Origin: a bacterium
GTDB lineage: Bacteria; Chloroflexota; Dormibacteria; Aeolococcales; Bog-877
Direction: 5' to 3'
Length of the DNA stretch: 51,416 bases
Assembly: GCA_021795235.1 (NCBI GenBank)
Contig: JAJYPP010000019.1
Coordinates: 1-51,416, forward strand
A model generated the notes under the pieces. That model was not told the DNA's origin. It searched no databases and saw nothing but the letters and a program-made list of their open reading frames with translations. This document shows positions 8,723-16,098 of this stretch, piece after piece. How positions within the stretch are numbered: the stretch's first letter is position 1; each line of letters starts with the position of its first letter. A program made the position numbers and the translations under genes.

Positions 8723-9179
8723 CACCAACGTGCTCGTCTACCGCTTCGACGGACGCTTTCCTGAGAAGCAGCGGGTAGCCACGGAGCTGTTGCGGGCGGG
8801 GGCGGCTGAGGGAACTATCTACCTGCCCCACCAGGCCATCGTGGAGTTCGTTGCTGCGGTCACTCGACCAATCGGTGGTGCGGGGTCGCTCATGGATCCT
8901 CACGATGCCCGGCGAGAGGCCGAGGAGCTGCTGAGCCAGTTCGACGTGCTCTTCCCTGACGAGGAGCTTCTGCGGGTAGCACTCCGAGGGGCTGCGGCGT
9001 ACCAGCTCTCGTGGTTCGACGCGCACATGTGGGCTTACGCGGAGCGCTTCGGGCTTGCAGAACTACTCTCCGAGGATTTCCAGCACGGGCGCCTCTACGG
9101 CACCGTGCAGGTGGTCAATCCCTTCGGCAGGACCGATTTCAAACCTGGACGCGCACCCCGCTCGACTCGCCGTGCCTAA
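8706..9179 (+). CDS. vapC: VapC-type PIN-domain toxin
   Basis: 157-residue PIN-domain ribonuclease from GTG 8706 (VASLVDTNVLVYRFD). Active-site residues are D6, E47 (AIVEFVAAV), D105 (SWFDAHMWAYA) and D124 (SEDFQHG). It overlaps its AbrB-type antitoxin by 17 bases in a different frame, a common arrangement for coupled expression. The C-terminal ~20 basic residues after VVNPFG are atypical for the family and may be a read-through tail. Confidence 0.88.
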   Translation: MASLVDTNVLVYRFDGRFPEKQRVATELLRAGAAEGTIYLPHQAIVEFVAAVTRPIGGAGSLMDPHDARREAEELLSQFDVLFPDEELLRVALRGAAAYQLSWFDAHMWAYAERFGLAELLSEDFQHGRLYGTVQVVNPFGRTDFKPGRAPRSTRRA

Positions 9180-9202
9180 CCACGGTCGCCCGATGCCTGT
9201 CC

Positions 9203-9313
9203 CTTGCGCTCTGGTTGAGCGACGCGCTCGTAGCGGTGCTCACCAAGAGCCGCGACGTAGTGGTCCTCCACCAAGACGGTGATTTCGAGTTCGTCTTCCG
9301 GATGACCGGCTAA
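9203..9313 (+). pseudogene. C-terminal fragment of another VapC toxin
   Basis: The translated segment ends SDALVAVLTKSRDVVVLHQD and GDFEFVFRMTG, matching the last third of a PIN domain: the third acidic residue in (A)DALVA and the fourth in HQDGDFEFV. Nothing upstream in this frame resembles the first two-thirds, and no antitoxin is present. I read it as the remnant of a deleted toxin gene directly behind the intact one. Confidence 0.55.
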
Positions 9314-9423
9314 CCGCGCCCCCGGATCATGCTGCGGGGAATCGCCGGTCGATCTTCTCGTCCTCTCGCATCGGGACGGTACGGCGTCTGGCCGACAAAT
9401 GAGGATGGCTCATGGGCACTTAC

Positions 9424-9452
9424 CTGTCGATAAGACGGGGGCCTATAGACAG
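9424..9452. repeat. imperfect inverted repeat near the IS21 fragment
   Basis: CTGTCGATA (9424-9432) and TATAGACAG (9444-9452) pair with one mismatch across eleven bases. It lies about 50 bp past the stop of the truncated istA and might be what is left of an IS end. Confidence 0.3.
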
Positions 9453-9500
9453 TTACATGGTGCTGGCGCATGGTCTATGTGAAGCGGCACTGGGCCTGCT

Positions 9501-9710
9501 TCACCGCAGCGGCGAGTTCGGCGTGAGGAACAGCTTCACCTCCAGGGCGCTGTCATCCATCCCCTTCGGAAGCGGCCAGCCGATGCCAGCCGCCTGGGCA
9601 TGGGCCAGGTACTCCCCAACCGTGGTCTTGCTCACTCCGGTGCTCTGACTGATCTCCCGCCGGCTCAGACTCCGGGACTGAAGCCGCCACGCCTCACCGA
9701 TCTTCCGCAT
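9501..9710 (-). pseudogene. istA: truncated IS21-family transposase (istA N-terminus)
   Basis: 69 codons from ATG 9710, preceded by GGAGGAGA at good spacing. The product has the N-terminal helix-turn-helix of IS21-family IstA: MRKIGEAWRL, then SLSRREISQSTGVSKTTVGE, then AGIGWPLPKGMDDSALEVKLF. Full-length IstA is 400-500 residues, so the DDE catalytic domain and the istB partner are missing. The frame stops soon after the fragment, so this is an internally deleted relic, not an active element. Confidence 0.78.
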
Positions 9711-9739
9711 GGGTAATCTCCTCCTGGACACGGGGCTCC

Positions 9740-9768
9740 TCCTGTCTTGGTTTCGACACCTGACAGGA
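9740..9768. repeat. inverted repeat upstream of the istA fragment
   Basis: TCCTGTC (9740-9746) and GACAGGA (9762-9768) are perfect 7-bp arms just before the istA ribosome binding site, where the left terminal repeats of an IS21 element would be. The CTGTC/GACAG core recurs at 9424-9452. Confidence 0.35.
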
Positions 9769-9942
9769 AAGCTTCGTGCCTCTCTTTTTCTTGGAGGCAC
9801 CGCCCCCGCCCGCGCCCGCGCCCGGGCGGCTACCCGCTCAGCTGGCCGCTTTCAGCCGGAACAGCCGGTCGTTCTCACCGGAATGCGCAGGTGCGCTCCC
9901 GGTCCGGCATCTGCCCTCGGCCACCCTTGAGATCGGGCAGAG

Positions 9943-11427
9943 TCACGGCTGCAGCGTGGCTGGCCGGCCGGCTGCGTCCTCGCCGCCGGCGAGGAGTTCC
10001 AAGGTGGCGCCGGCCCGGTCGATTGCCGTCAGCGCCTCTGGCCCGTGAACCTTCAGCAGGGGCGCCAGCGGTACCGGGACGTGGTTGGCCCTGGAGAGGA
10101 CCAGCGCTGCGGCCGCCTCGAGCAAATCGCTGTCGATGGAGGCGGCCTTCAGCGTCCCGACGGCGGCCTCCGCAAGCTGGTGCGAGGTAAGCCGGGAGAG
10201 GGTTCCTGCGGGCAGCAGCCGGGCGCACTGGAGTGCTCTGGCCACGGCCTCCTCCCCCAGATTGGAGAGCAAGGGAACTGAGAGGGAGGCGGGGCCCTCC
10301 TGGCGTGGGGCGGGCACCCTCGGACTCGACGCGGGTGCCGGGCCGCGCTCCGGGGCCGCTTCGGGCTGGGTCGCAGGCGGGGGCGACATCGGATCGGAGA
10401 CGGCGGCGAAGTCGATTCCGTCGGCGGTTTGGTGCTTGTCCGCCATCGTCGCGTGCAGGTAGCGTCCGGTGGTCGTGATGTTGGTGTGCCCGAGGAGTTC
10501 CCGCACGACCTCGATGTTGCCCGCCTCGCGGAGGGCGTTGCTGGCGAAGCTGTGGCGGAAGCGGTGCGGGAAGTGCCGTCCCGGGATCCCGGACTCGGCC
10601 AGCAGGTCGCGCACCAGGCTGACCAGCGCGTTGGGTTCCAGCCGGCCCCAGAACGGTCCCTGGCGCAGGGAGCGTGGATTCGCCATGAAGTAGGGGGACT
10701 TGGGCAGGCGGGGACGGAGGTCCTCCAGATATGTGGCGAGCACCATAGCTGTGGCCGGGCCGAAGGGGACGGTGCGCGGCTTGGAGCCCTTGCCGACCAC
10801 CCTGAGTCGGTGGCGCACCAGATCCACATCGGCGGTTTGCAGACCCAGCAGTTCACCGTTGCGGATGCCCGTGCCGGCCAGAAGGGTGAGCGCCACGTAG
10901 CCCACCCAGCGGCGCAGATCAGGGGAGTGCTCGTACCTCTGCGCGAGGGCGAGGATGTGGCGGACCTCCTGCTCTGAGTAGGGATCGATCGCAGGGGCGA
11001 TCACCCTGGGTGGCCTGACCCCCAGAGTTGGATTGGGATGGTCGGCATCTCCGGCGAGAGTGAACGAATAGAAGCTGCGGAGCGAATGCAGGATCGTGGT
11101 CAGCGTGCTCGCCTTCACCATCTGGCGTCGCTTGAAGGCGAGGAACTCTCGCAGCTGGTCGGAGGATGCGGCCTCGATGGGGAGGTTCGGATATGCCGAC
11201 TGCAGCCACTGATGGTAGTTCCGGGCCCACTTGGCGTAGGTGTGGCCGGTGGCGGCCGAGCGGTATTCATTCTCTGTGAGGTGCTCCGTGAAGCGGCCGA
11301 TCAGGAGCTCGAACGCTTCATCCGCCTGTCGACGTCCGCCGAGGCGGCGAACCGGAGGACCGTTGGCATAGCGGGCTCGGCGCAGTGGGGTCGACAGTGG
11401 GGTGGTCAGGTCGCTCCCCTCGGGCAC
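9943..11427 (-). CDS. tyrosine recombinase/integrase with long C-terminal extension
   Basis: 494-residue XerC/D-like site-specific recombinase. GTG 11427 is chosen for AAGGAGGG twelve bases upstream; GTG 11466 is a less likely in-frame alternative. A SAM-like core-binding domain occupies about residues 35-135. The catalytic domain shows R189 (GTGIRNGELLGL), K213 (VVGKGSKPRTVPF), H288-x-x-R291 (HRFRHSFASN), H314 (ELLGHTNITTT) and the nucleophile Y323 (GRYLHATM), so it is likely active. Unusually, about 170 residues follow the tyrosine: a Pro/Ala-rich linker (about 345-390) and a helical Leu/Ala-rich domain (about 390-494). Typical family members end 20-30 residues after the tyrosine. It probably mobilised the surrounding toxin-antitoxin island. 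Confidence 0.88.
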   Translation of the reverse strand: MPEGSDLTTPLSTPLRRARYANGPPVRRLGGRRQADEAFELLIGRFTEHLTENEYRSAATGHTYAKWARNYHQWLQSAYPNLPIEAASSDQLREFLAFKRRQMVKASTLTTILHSLRSFYSFTLAGDADHPNPTLGVRPPRVIAPAIDPYSEQEVRHILALAQRYEHSPDLRRWVGYVALTLLAGTGIRNGELLGLQTADVDLVRHRLRVVGKGSKPRTVPFGPATAMVLATYLEDLRPRLPKSPYFMANPRSLRQGPFWGRLEPNALVSLVRDLLAESGIPGRHFPHRFRHSFASNALREAGNIEVVRELLGHTNITTTGRYLHATMADKHQTADGIDFAAVSDPMSPPPATQPEAAPERGPAPASSPRVPAPRQEGPASLSVPLLSNLGEEAVARALQCARLLPAGTLSRLTSHQLAEAAVGTLKAASIDSDLLEAAAALVLSRANHVPVPLAPLLKVHGPEALTAIDRAGATLELLAGGEDAAGRPATLQP

Positions 11428-11957
11428 CGCGGTCTTCGTCCCTCCTTGGTGCGGCCTGGGCCCCACCCTTTATCCGCTTCAGAGCCGTCCAGTTCGTCCC
11501 TTTGGGCTGCGGACCCACCCCCTCTTGCATGATGGAAGTCCCGCCGGGCCCACGACCGGGGTCGTCAGGGACATGAGCCGGTAGCCCCGGTCGGGCAATC
11601 TATTGCCCTCGGAGCCTGTGGTTGCTCGCCCGGGAGGCCAACTTTGCCGAGCTACCCGACCGACCGAAGCTCGGCCTAGGCACTACGCCTGCGCCTGGCG
11701 TCCTGCCTCTTTTCCGCATCCCGTGGGCGCTTTCTGTTTCAAGCCGTCATCCCTGTTGCGGAATCCGGGATCGACTCCCTCGGGCGGCTGGAGGCGATGG
11801 GAAGACCTCGTTCCACCTGGGATCACGGTGGGTCGTGCCTGAGAAGGCACTCTGCTCCCAACGGAACGCCTCGACCCCGAGAGTTCGGTGGCGACCCCAG
11901 ACCGCGGTCTGATCCAGAGTCCCGCCAGGCCAGTGTGATCGGACGGTCATGGGGCGG
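11428..11957. other. spacer between integrase and the fourth vapBC
   Basis: No supported gene. It includes the inverted repeat at 11553-11593. AATCCGGGATCGACTCC at 11762-11778 matches 16 of 17 bases at 3987-4003 on the other side of the island, which may be chance. Confidence 0.4.
11553..11593. repeat. 9-bp inverted repeat upstream of the integrase
   Basis: CGACCGGGG (11553-11561) and CCCCGGTCG (11585-11593) are exact reverse complements 23 bases apart, 125 bp upstream of the integrase start. It could be a recombinase-binding site; no further support. Confidence 0.3.
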
Positions 11958-11959
11958 TA

Positions 11960-11990
11960 TATACTGTTGATCGATACGAGCTCGAAGGAG
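11960..11990 (+). promoter_or_regulatory. promoter and ribosome binding site of vapBC
   Basis: TATACT (11960-11965) matches the -10 consensus at five of six positions. AAGGAG (11985-11990) lies seven bases before ATG 11998. Unlike the other three antitoxin genes here, this one has a conventional leader. No good -35 is visible. Confidence 0.55.
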
Positions 11991-11997
11991 ACCAGCC

Positions 11998-12240
11998 ATG
12001 GCCAAGGTCACTGTCGCCAAATTGTTCTGGAACGGACGCAGCCAGGCGGTACGGCTGCCTCAGGAGTATCGGTTCGATGGGGACCGCGTAGAGATTCGGC
12101 GGGTGGGGCGAGGGGTCCTGCTCCTTCCGGTCATGGCCAGTGCTCTCGAGTGGTTTGACGAGATGGACGCGGCTGCGCCTGAGCCGTTCATGGTCGAGGG
12201 GCGCTCCCAGCCGGTGACGCCGGTGCGGGATGCTCTCTGA
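11998..12240 (+). CDS. vapB: VapB antitoxin of the AbrB/VagC type
   Basis: 80-residue antitoxin. The segment KLFWNGRSQAVRLPQEYRFD followed by VEIRRVGRGVLLLP is the VagC/VapB swapped-hairpin DNA-binding domain; residues 50-80 (SALEWFDEMDAAAPEPFMVE) bind the toxin. ATG 11998 has a strong Shine-Dalgarno sequence. The stop codon directly abuts the GTG of vapC with no spacer. Confidence 0.9.
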   Translation: MAKVTVAKLFWNGRSQAVRLPQEYRFDGDRVEIRRVGRGVLLLPVMASALEWFDEMDAAAPEPFMVEGRSQPVTPVRDAL

Positions 12241-12657
12241 GTGCAGTACCTGCTCGACACGAACGTTTGCATAGCACTCATCAACGGCCACCCGCTTTCG
12301 GTCCGCAGCCGCTTTCAGGAGGCGGTTGTCGGAGGTGACCGACTAGCCGTGTCGTCAATCGTCACCTTCGAGCTCCAGTACGGGGTCGCCAAGAGCTTGC
12401 GTCAAGAGGCCAATGCTTATCGGATTGCGGTCTTCCTGGCTGGCCCGGTCGAGGTGCTGCCATTCGACGATGGCGACGCGCGCGCGGCTGGCGAGGTCCG
12501 CGCTGTCCTGGAGTCCGCGGGAACACCGATAGGAGCGTACGACGTCTTGATTGCGGGCCAGGCAGTTAACCGCGGTGCGACCGTGGTCACCGCTAACGCG
12601 CGCGAGTTCGCCAGAGTTGACGGCCTCGCTTGGACCGACTGGGCCGTTGCGATCTAA
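12241..12657 (+). CDS. vapC: VapC-type PIN-domain toxin
   Basis: 138-residue PIN-domain ribonuclease of the classical enterobacterial VapC type, which cleaves initiator tRNA in the best-known cases. It starts VQYLLDTNVCIALINGHP. Active-site residues D6, E44 (VTFELQYGVA) and D101 (GAYDVLIAGQA) are present. The fourth position is TANAREFARV, with Asn in place of Asp as in other members of this branch. Start and stop of the operon genes abut, so expression is coupled to vapB. Confidence 0.92.
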   Translation: MQYLLDTNVCIALINGHPLSVRSRFQEAVVGGDRLAVSSIVTFELQYGVAKSLRQEANAYRIAVFLAGPVEVLPFDDGDARAAGEVRAVLESAGTPIGAYDVLIAGQAVNRGATVVTANAREFARVDGLAWTDWAVAI

Positions 12658-13117
12658 CCCTGGAAATGGCTCCGAGCCACCCGGCCGCGCGTCTCCGGCT
12701 TGGCAACGGCTCCCGGGTGCGGCGGCGAGACAGAGGCGCTGACGGGCCTGGACTGTGGGTCGATGCTGGGATGGCTGCCGTAAGTCCCCGGCTCCAGGCG
12801 GCGAATCAGGCCGCCCTTGAGCTGCGGCCCTGCCCCACGGGTGAGCCCATCATCGGCACGGACGTAGATAGGGACAGCTCGGCAGGTACGTACCCTACCA
12901 GGAAAGGACCCGCGAACTGAGGGCGGGGCTGTTTGAGCCCCATCCCTCAGCCACGAAGGCACTTAGCTTCCTCGGGGCGCCCTCCTCTCCGGGCCAGACG
13001 TCGCCGACTCAACCAGTTGCGCACCCGTGTAGCGGCTCGTACGTAGAGGTGTCCCTCCGGGGCGGAAAAGGTCGAACCCAAGCGCCATTCCGATTCACCC
13101 GCCTTGCGGCAGCAGCA
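12658..13117. other. gene-free stretch
   Basis: No open frame on either strand shows protein-like composition, a start site or a family signature. I see no repeat or RNA gene here. Confidence 0.4.
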
Positions 13118-13155
13118 CAACCCCTGGCCAGCGAGGCCGCGACGGCCAGGGGTTG
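13118..13155 (-). terminator. hairpin terminator after the DUF1906-like gene
   Basis: Perfect 12-bp arms CAACCCCTGGCC (13118-13129) and GGCCAGGGGTTG (13144-13155) with a 14-base loop begin 15 bases beyond the stop codon of the minus-strand gene. There is no T-run. Confidence 0.65.
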
Positions 13156-13169
13156 CGGGATACTCCCAG

Positions 13170-14048
13170 TCAGCTCACGTTGCAGAGTTTGTCCGTGTCG
13201 ATCGAACCAGTAGTCACCTGCGACAGCCAAGTGGAGACAGCTGTGTCGAACACTGAGCCTGTTGAGGAGTTCGGGCAGCCACCTTCCAAGCCGGTAACCC
13301 AGTTCGCCGTAACGGCTGGCGTGGTTGATTTGGTTGTCGTGGTTGGCGACCACTTCGCGGACCCAGTGATCGTCGTCCACATGGACCGGGAGGAGTAGAT
13401 ACCCCAGCTATTGCTGGTGGTGGAGCCCGTGTGGGCCATCCCCCAGCTGATGCCATCGATGGCGTACTGATTAAGTGTCACATTGCTCGACCAGCTGTTC
13501 CCGGTTTCAATGTCCGCGAACAACATGAACGGCTGTGTGGTGGCTGCCTTGGCAAGGGTGGCGTACGCGTAGGACGCCTCGCTGCAGCCGATCTCCCAGG
13601 CTTGATCCGCCTGCTTCTGCGCGTGACCGGTCAGACCCGGATTGAACCCCGAACCCCCGGGGTTCCCGCAAGCTTGCACATTGATGTCTCTGCCGTAGGC
13701 ACCGGAGTACCCAGTGTTGAAGTAGGCTGAAGGTTGGTATGACTCAGGACCTATAACCGTAAGCGGAGCGCTCTTCCACAGCCCGGACAGGCACTTGTAG
13801 GTGGTGAAGGGGCGGCCATCGGTGACTCCGACGATGGCGAAGGTCGACGACGACGATGGCAAAGGCTTGCCGCAATTGGGGTAAGAGACGTCGATCCCCG
13901 TGCTAGAGCTAGGGAACGGGTTTGTGGTAGTCGCTGACACCGGCATCAGCCCGAAGGCGACCATTGCCGCTAGCGCTAGGACGCTGGCCGCACCTGGCCG
14001 CAACCACCGATGCCGCCCAAGAACGCCCACGCTGTAAGCTCCGGCCAT
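13170..14048 (-). CDS. secreted protein with DUF1906-like glycoside-hydrolase fold
   Basis: 292 residues. ATG 14048 follows GTGGAG at seven bases. Residues 1-40 form a signal peptide (Arg-rich n-region, hydrophobic AASVLALAAMVAFGLMPVSA). The mature part opens GIDVSYPNCG and later has AIVGVTDGRPFTTYKCL, RDINVQACGNPGG, MLFADIETGNSWSSNVTLNQ and IDGISWG. These patterns resemble the DUF1906/GH25-like TIM-barrel proteins exported by actinobacteria, which are thought to act on cell-wall material; ADIETG would supply the acidic catalytic pair. Base composition is lower in GC than the surroundings. It is monocistronic, with its own promoter and terminator. Enzymatic activity is inferred, not shown. 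Confidence 0.75.
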   Translation of the reverse strand: MAGAYSVGVLGRHRWLRPGAASVLALAAMVAFGLMPVSATTTNPFPSSSTGIDVSYPNCGKPLPSSSSTFAIVGVTDGRPFTTYKCLSGLWKSAPLTVIGPESYQPSAYFNTGYSGAYGRDINVQACGNPGGSGFNPGLTGHAQKQADQAWEIGCSEASYAYATLAKAATTQPFMLFADIETGNSWSSNVTLNQYAIDGISWGMAHTGSTTSNSWGIYSSRSMWTTITGSAKWSPTTTTKSTTPAVTANWVTGLEGGCPNSSTGSVFDTAVSTWLSQVTTGSIDTDKLCNVS

Positions 14049-14089
14049 ATGTCAACTCCACAAGCGTTCACCGCATTACAGGTAGGTGG

Positions 14090-14098
14090 AGCCTAGCA
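14090..14098 (-). promoter_or_regulatory. extended -10 for the DUF1906-like gene
   Basis: Reads TG-C-TAGGCT on the minus strand, about 40 bases upstream of the start codon, leaving a short leader that includes the GTGGAG ribosome binding site. Confidence 0.4.
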
Positions 14099-14399
14099 CA
14101 CTCCGTGCTTGGTTGTCTGGGGCCGGCCAACGGCGTCCAGTTCCAGGTCGGCGCTGGACGGATGAGTGAGTAAGGAGCGAGGGCGGCTGGCGGTCCGGTG
14201 TTGGGGGTGTTCGGATGCGCCTTGGGTGGGGGACGGGAAACTGCCCTGGAGTGCGACCAGGGCTGGGGGCGAAGGGCGTGAGAACCTGGCCGCGGGTGGC
14301 CACGAAGGGTTGTCAGCAGCGGACATGAAGGCGGGCCAGAGCCCGCTGCAGATCGGGACGCAAGGACGGGCGAAGCGACAGGCGAGTGGGTGGAGCTTT

Positions 14400-14772
14400 T
14401 CAGGGGACTGAGGGCAGGCGCAGCCGGTCATAGGTAGTGGTGAAGGTGTCGGAGCGGCGCCAGCCCACGGGGAGCGCATGCGCCCTTGCCGGGAGGCGTG
14501 GACCGCTTGGACCGGCAGCGCAATGAGCCAGCGCCGCTGGGTGGGGCGGGTGTTGAATGGCGACCACGACGAGGACGCGTTGCGGGCGCAGCCTGCTCCA
14601 GCCGACCGTGCGGAGCCGACCCTGGCCAGCACCTCCGTGAGGTTGTCGGGCCGGCCCTGAGCGGCTCCCGGCTGAGCCCCGCGATGACAGTCGAAGCGCG
14701 CTTGTGATCCGTATCGCCTGAGTCGAAGTGGGCGATGAGGACGCTGGCGTCCAGCGCCACCAGGGCGCCCAT
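14400..14772 (-). pseudogene. frameshifted PIN-domain toxin
   Basis: ATG 14772 sits behind AGGGAGGA and opens MGALVALDASVLIAHFDSGD, a PIN-domain start with the first catalytic Asp in ALDAS. After about 40 codons the continuation NLTEVLARVGSA (second acidic motif) is in a different frame. VVAIQHPPHPAALA and the final TFTTTYDRLR are in the third. At least two frameshifts break the gene. Just upstream, 14773-14910 encodes a possible antitoxin tail (RLGEDRFKAIAKPDVPAG to DYARYMSELREEW), also out of frame with any start, so the whole pair looks decayed. Confidence 0.5.
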
Positions 14773-15507
14773 TCCTCCCTGAGCTCACTCATGTACCTTG
14801 CGTAATCGCCGGTGGGAGGGTCGGCCGTGCGGCGCACCGCCTCCTGGAGAGACTTACCGGCGGGCACGTCGGGCTTGGCTATCGCCTTGAATCTGTCTTC
14901 GCCCAATCGCCACAGCAGCCTGCCTGGGCTTGCGGCATCGCTTGCTCGGCGTCGCGCCGCCGCACCAGGACTGCCGTGAAGGCTTTGCTCTTGGTGACCA
15001 GTGTCAGGGTTGGTGGATCGGCATTGGCCCGGTGTGGTACCCGGGGAGATGCCATTCCCCTTACCGATGCCGCCGCGCTCCTGCCACTGCGAGTCGACCG
15101 AGAGGGCCTTCGCGGCGCTGTCCTGTGGTGGTCCCGGCTCGCAGCGGTGGGATGCTTTGCCATCTAGACCGCGGCTGAGGAGTAGTCCCATATCGATCAC
15201 GCGCCGTCTTGGACATCCCCGCCACTACCGGATCAGCAGCCGGCGCCTCCTTGTCCTGGCCCATGAGCGCCCCGGGGGAGCGTGAGCGCCCGGCTCGAGT
15301 CGGCATCCACGCGGACGGGTTGCTGGTAGCGCGGCCTCGGAGAGCTGGCGACCGCTCCTCCGGCGCGGGTGCTGGGCGACGGCCCCTGAAGCGATCCTGT
15401 AACGGCAGTTGCCCTCGCGCCCTCGGGACGTCATGCTGCTCTGGCTCCCGGGGGTTTGGCCCGGAAGTCCGTTCGTGTCCTGCCCGGCCGTGTTCTTGGT
15501 ACCAGCA
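14773..15507. other. degenerate region
   Basis: Apart from the possible antitoxin tail at 14773-14910, the reading frames are Arg/Pro-rich and lack start sites. No repeat or RNA gene was seen. Confidence 0.4.
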
Positions 15508-16098
15508 ATGTCGCAGCATTCGTTCCGCACCGTCGTCGTCGCAGTCGCCGCGGTCGCCGCCATCGGGATCGTCGGGCTGGCCGCGTTCCACATCACCGCC
15601 CGCAATTCGCAGCGCCTGTCGACTGGGGCGGGGCAGCACCAGTCGAGCGGCGGACACGCGGCTGCGCTCTCGGTCCCCTCTCCCACCCCATCGTCCACCC
15701 CTTCCCCGAGCCCGAGCGCCTCCTCCGGCGTGGGCAAGAGCGCGCCGCCCAGTCCACCGCCCTCCTCCAGCGGCAAGTACCCATATCCCTTGGACGCAGG
15801 GGGCAGCGTGGTCACGGGACCCCTGAGCCTCAGCCCCACCCAGGTGGCCGCCGGGTCCACCTCCAAGGTCACGGTGACGGCGGGTCAGGGCGGCTGGCTG
15901 GCCGGGCAGGAGATCTTCGTGTATCTCGGCCAGGAGTATGAGCTGACCATCCCCGGCCCGGGGTCGAGCGGCCAGCTCACGGTTCCCGCCGGCTCGGTCG
16001 GTTCGGCCGGGGTGGTGGTCAGCGGGTTCCAGTTCCCCAACAACAACCCCGCGGCGCCCATCGCAGGCTACGGCACCGCCACCTTGAGGGTCGGCTGA
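15508..16098 (+). CDS. membrane-anchored extracytoplasmic protein, unknown function
   Basis: 196 residues from ATG 15508 (SQHSFRTVVVAVAAVAAIGI). A single N-terminal hydrophobic segment (about residues 7-27) acts as an anchor or uncleaved signal. It is followed by a Ser/Pro-rich linker (about 45-90) and a beta-rich domain (about 100-196: LSLSPTQVAAGSTSKVTVTA, QEIFVYLGQEY, VVVSGFQFPNNN) resembling an Ig-like fold. The stop overlaps the ATG of the downstream peptidase gene in TGATG, so the two are probably co-translated and act together outside the cell. No Shine-Dalgarno sequence is strong; an upstream GTG at 15490 is possible. Confidence 0.65.
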   Translation: MSQHSFRTVVVAVAAVAAIGIVGLAAFHITARNSQRLSTGAGQHQSSGGHAAALSVPSPTPSSTPSPSPSASSGVGKSAPPSPPPSSSGKYPYPLDAGGSVVTGPLSLSPTQVAAGSTSKVTVTAGQGGWLAGQEIFVYLGQEYELTIPGPGSSGQLTVPAGSVGSAGVVVSGFQFPNNNPAAPIAGYGTATLRVG

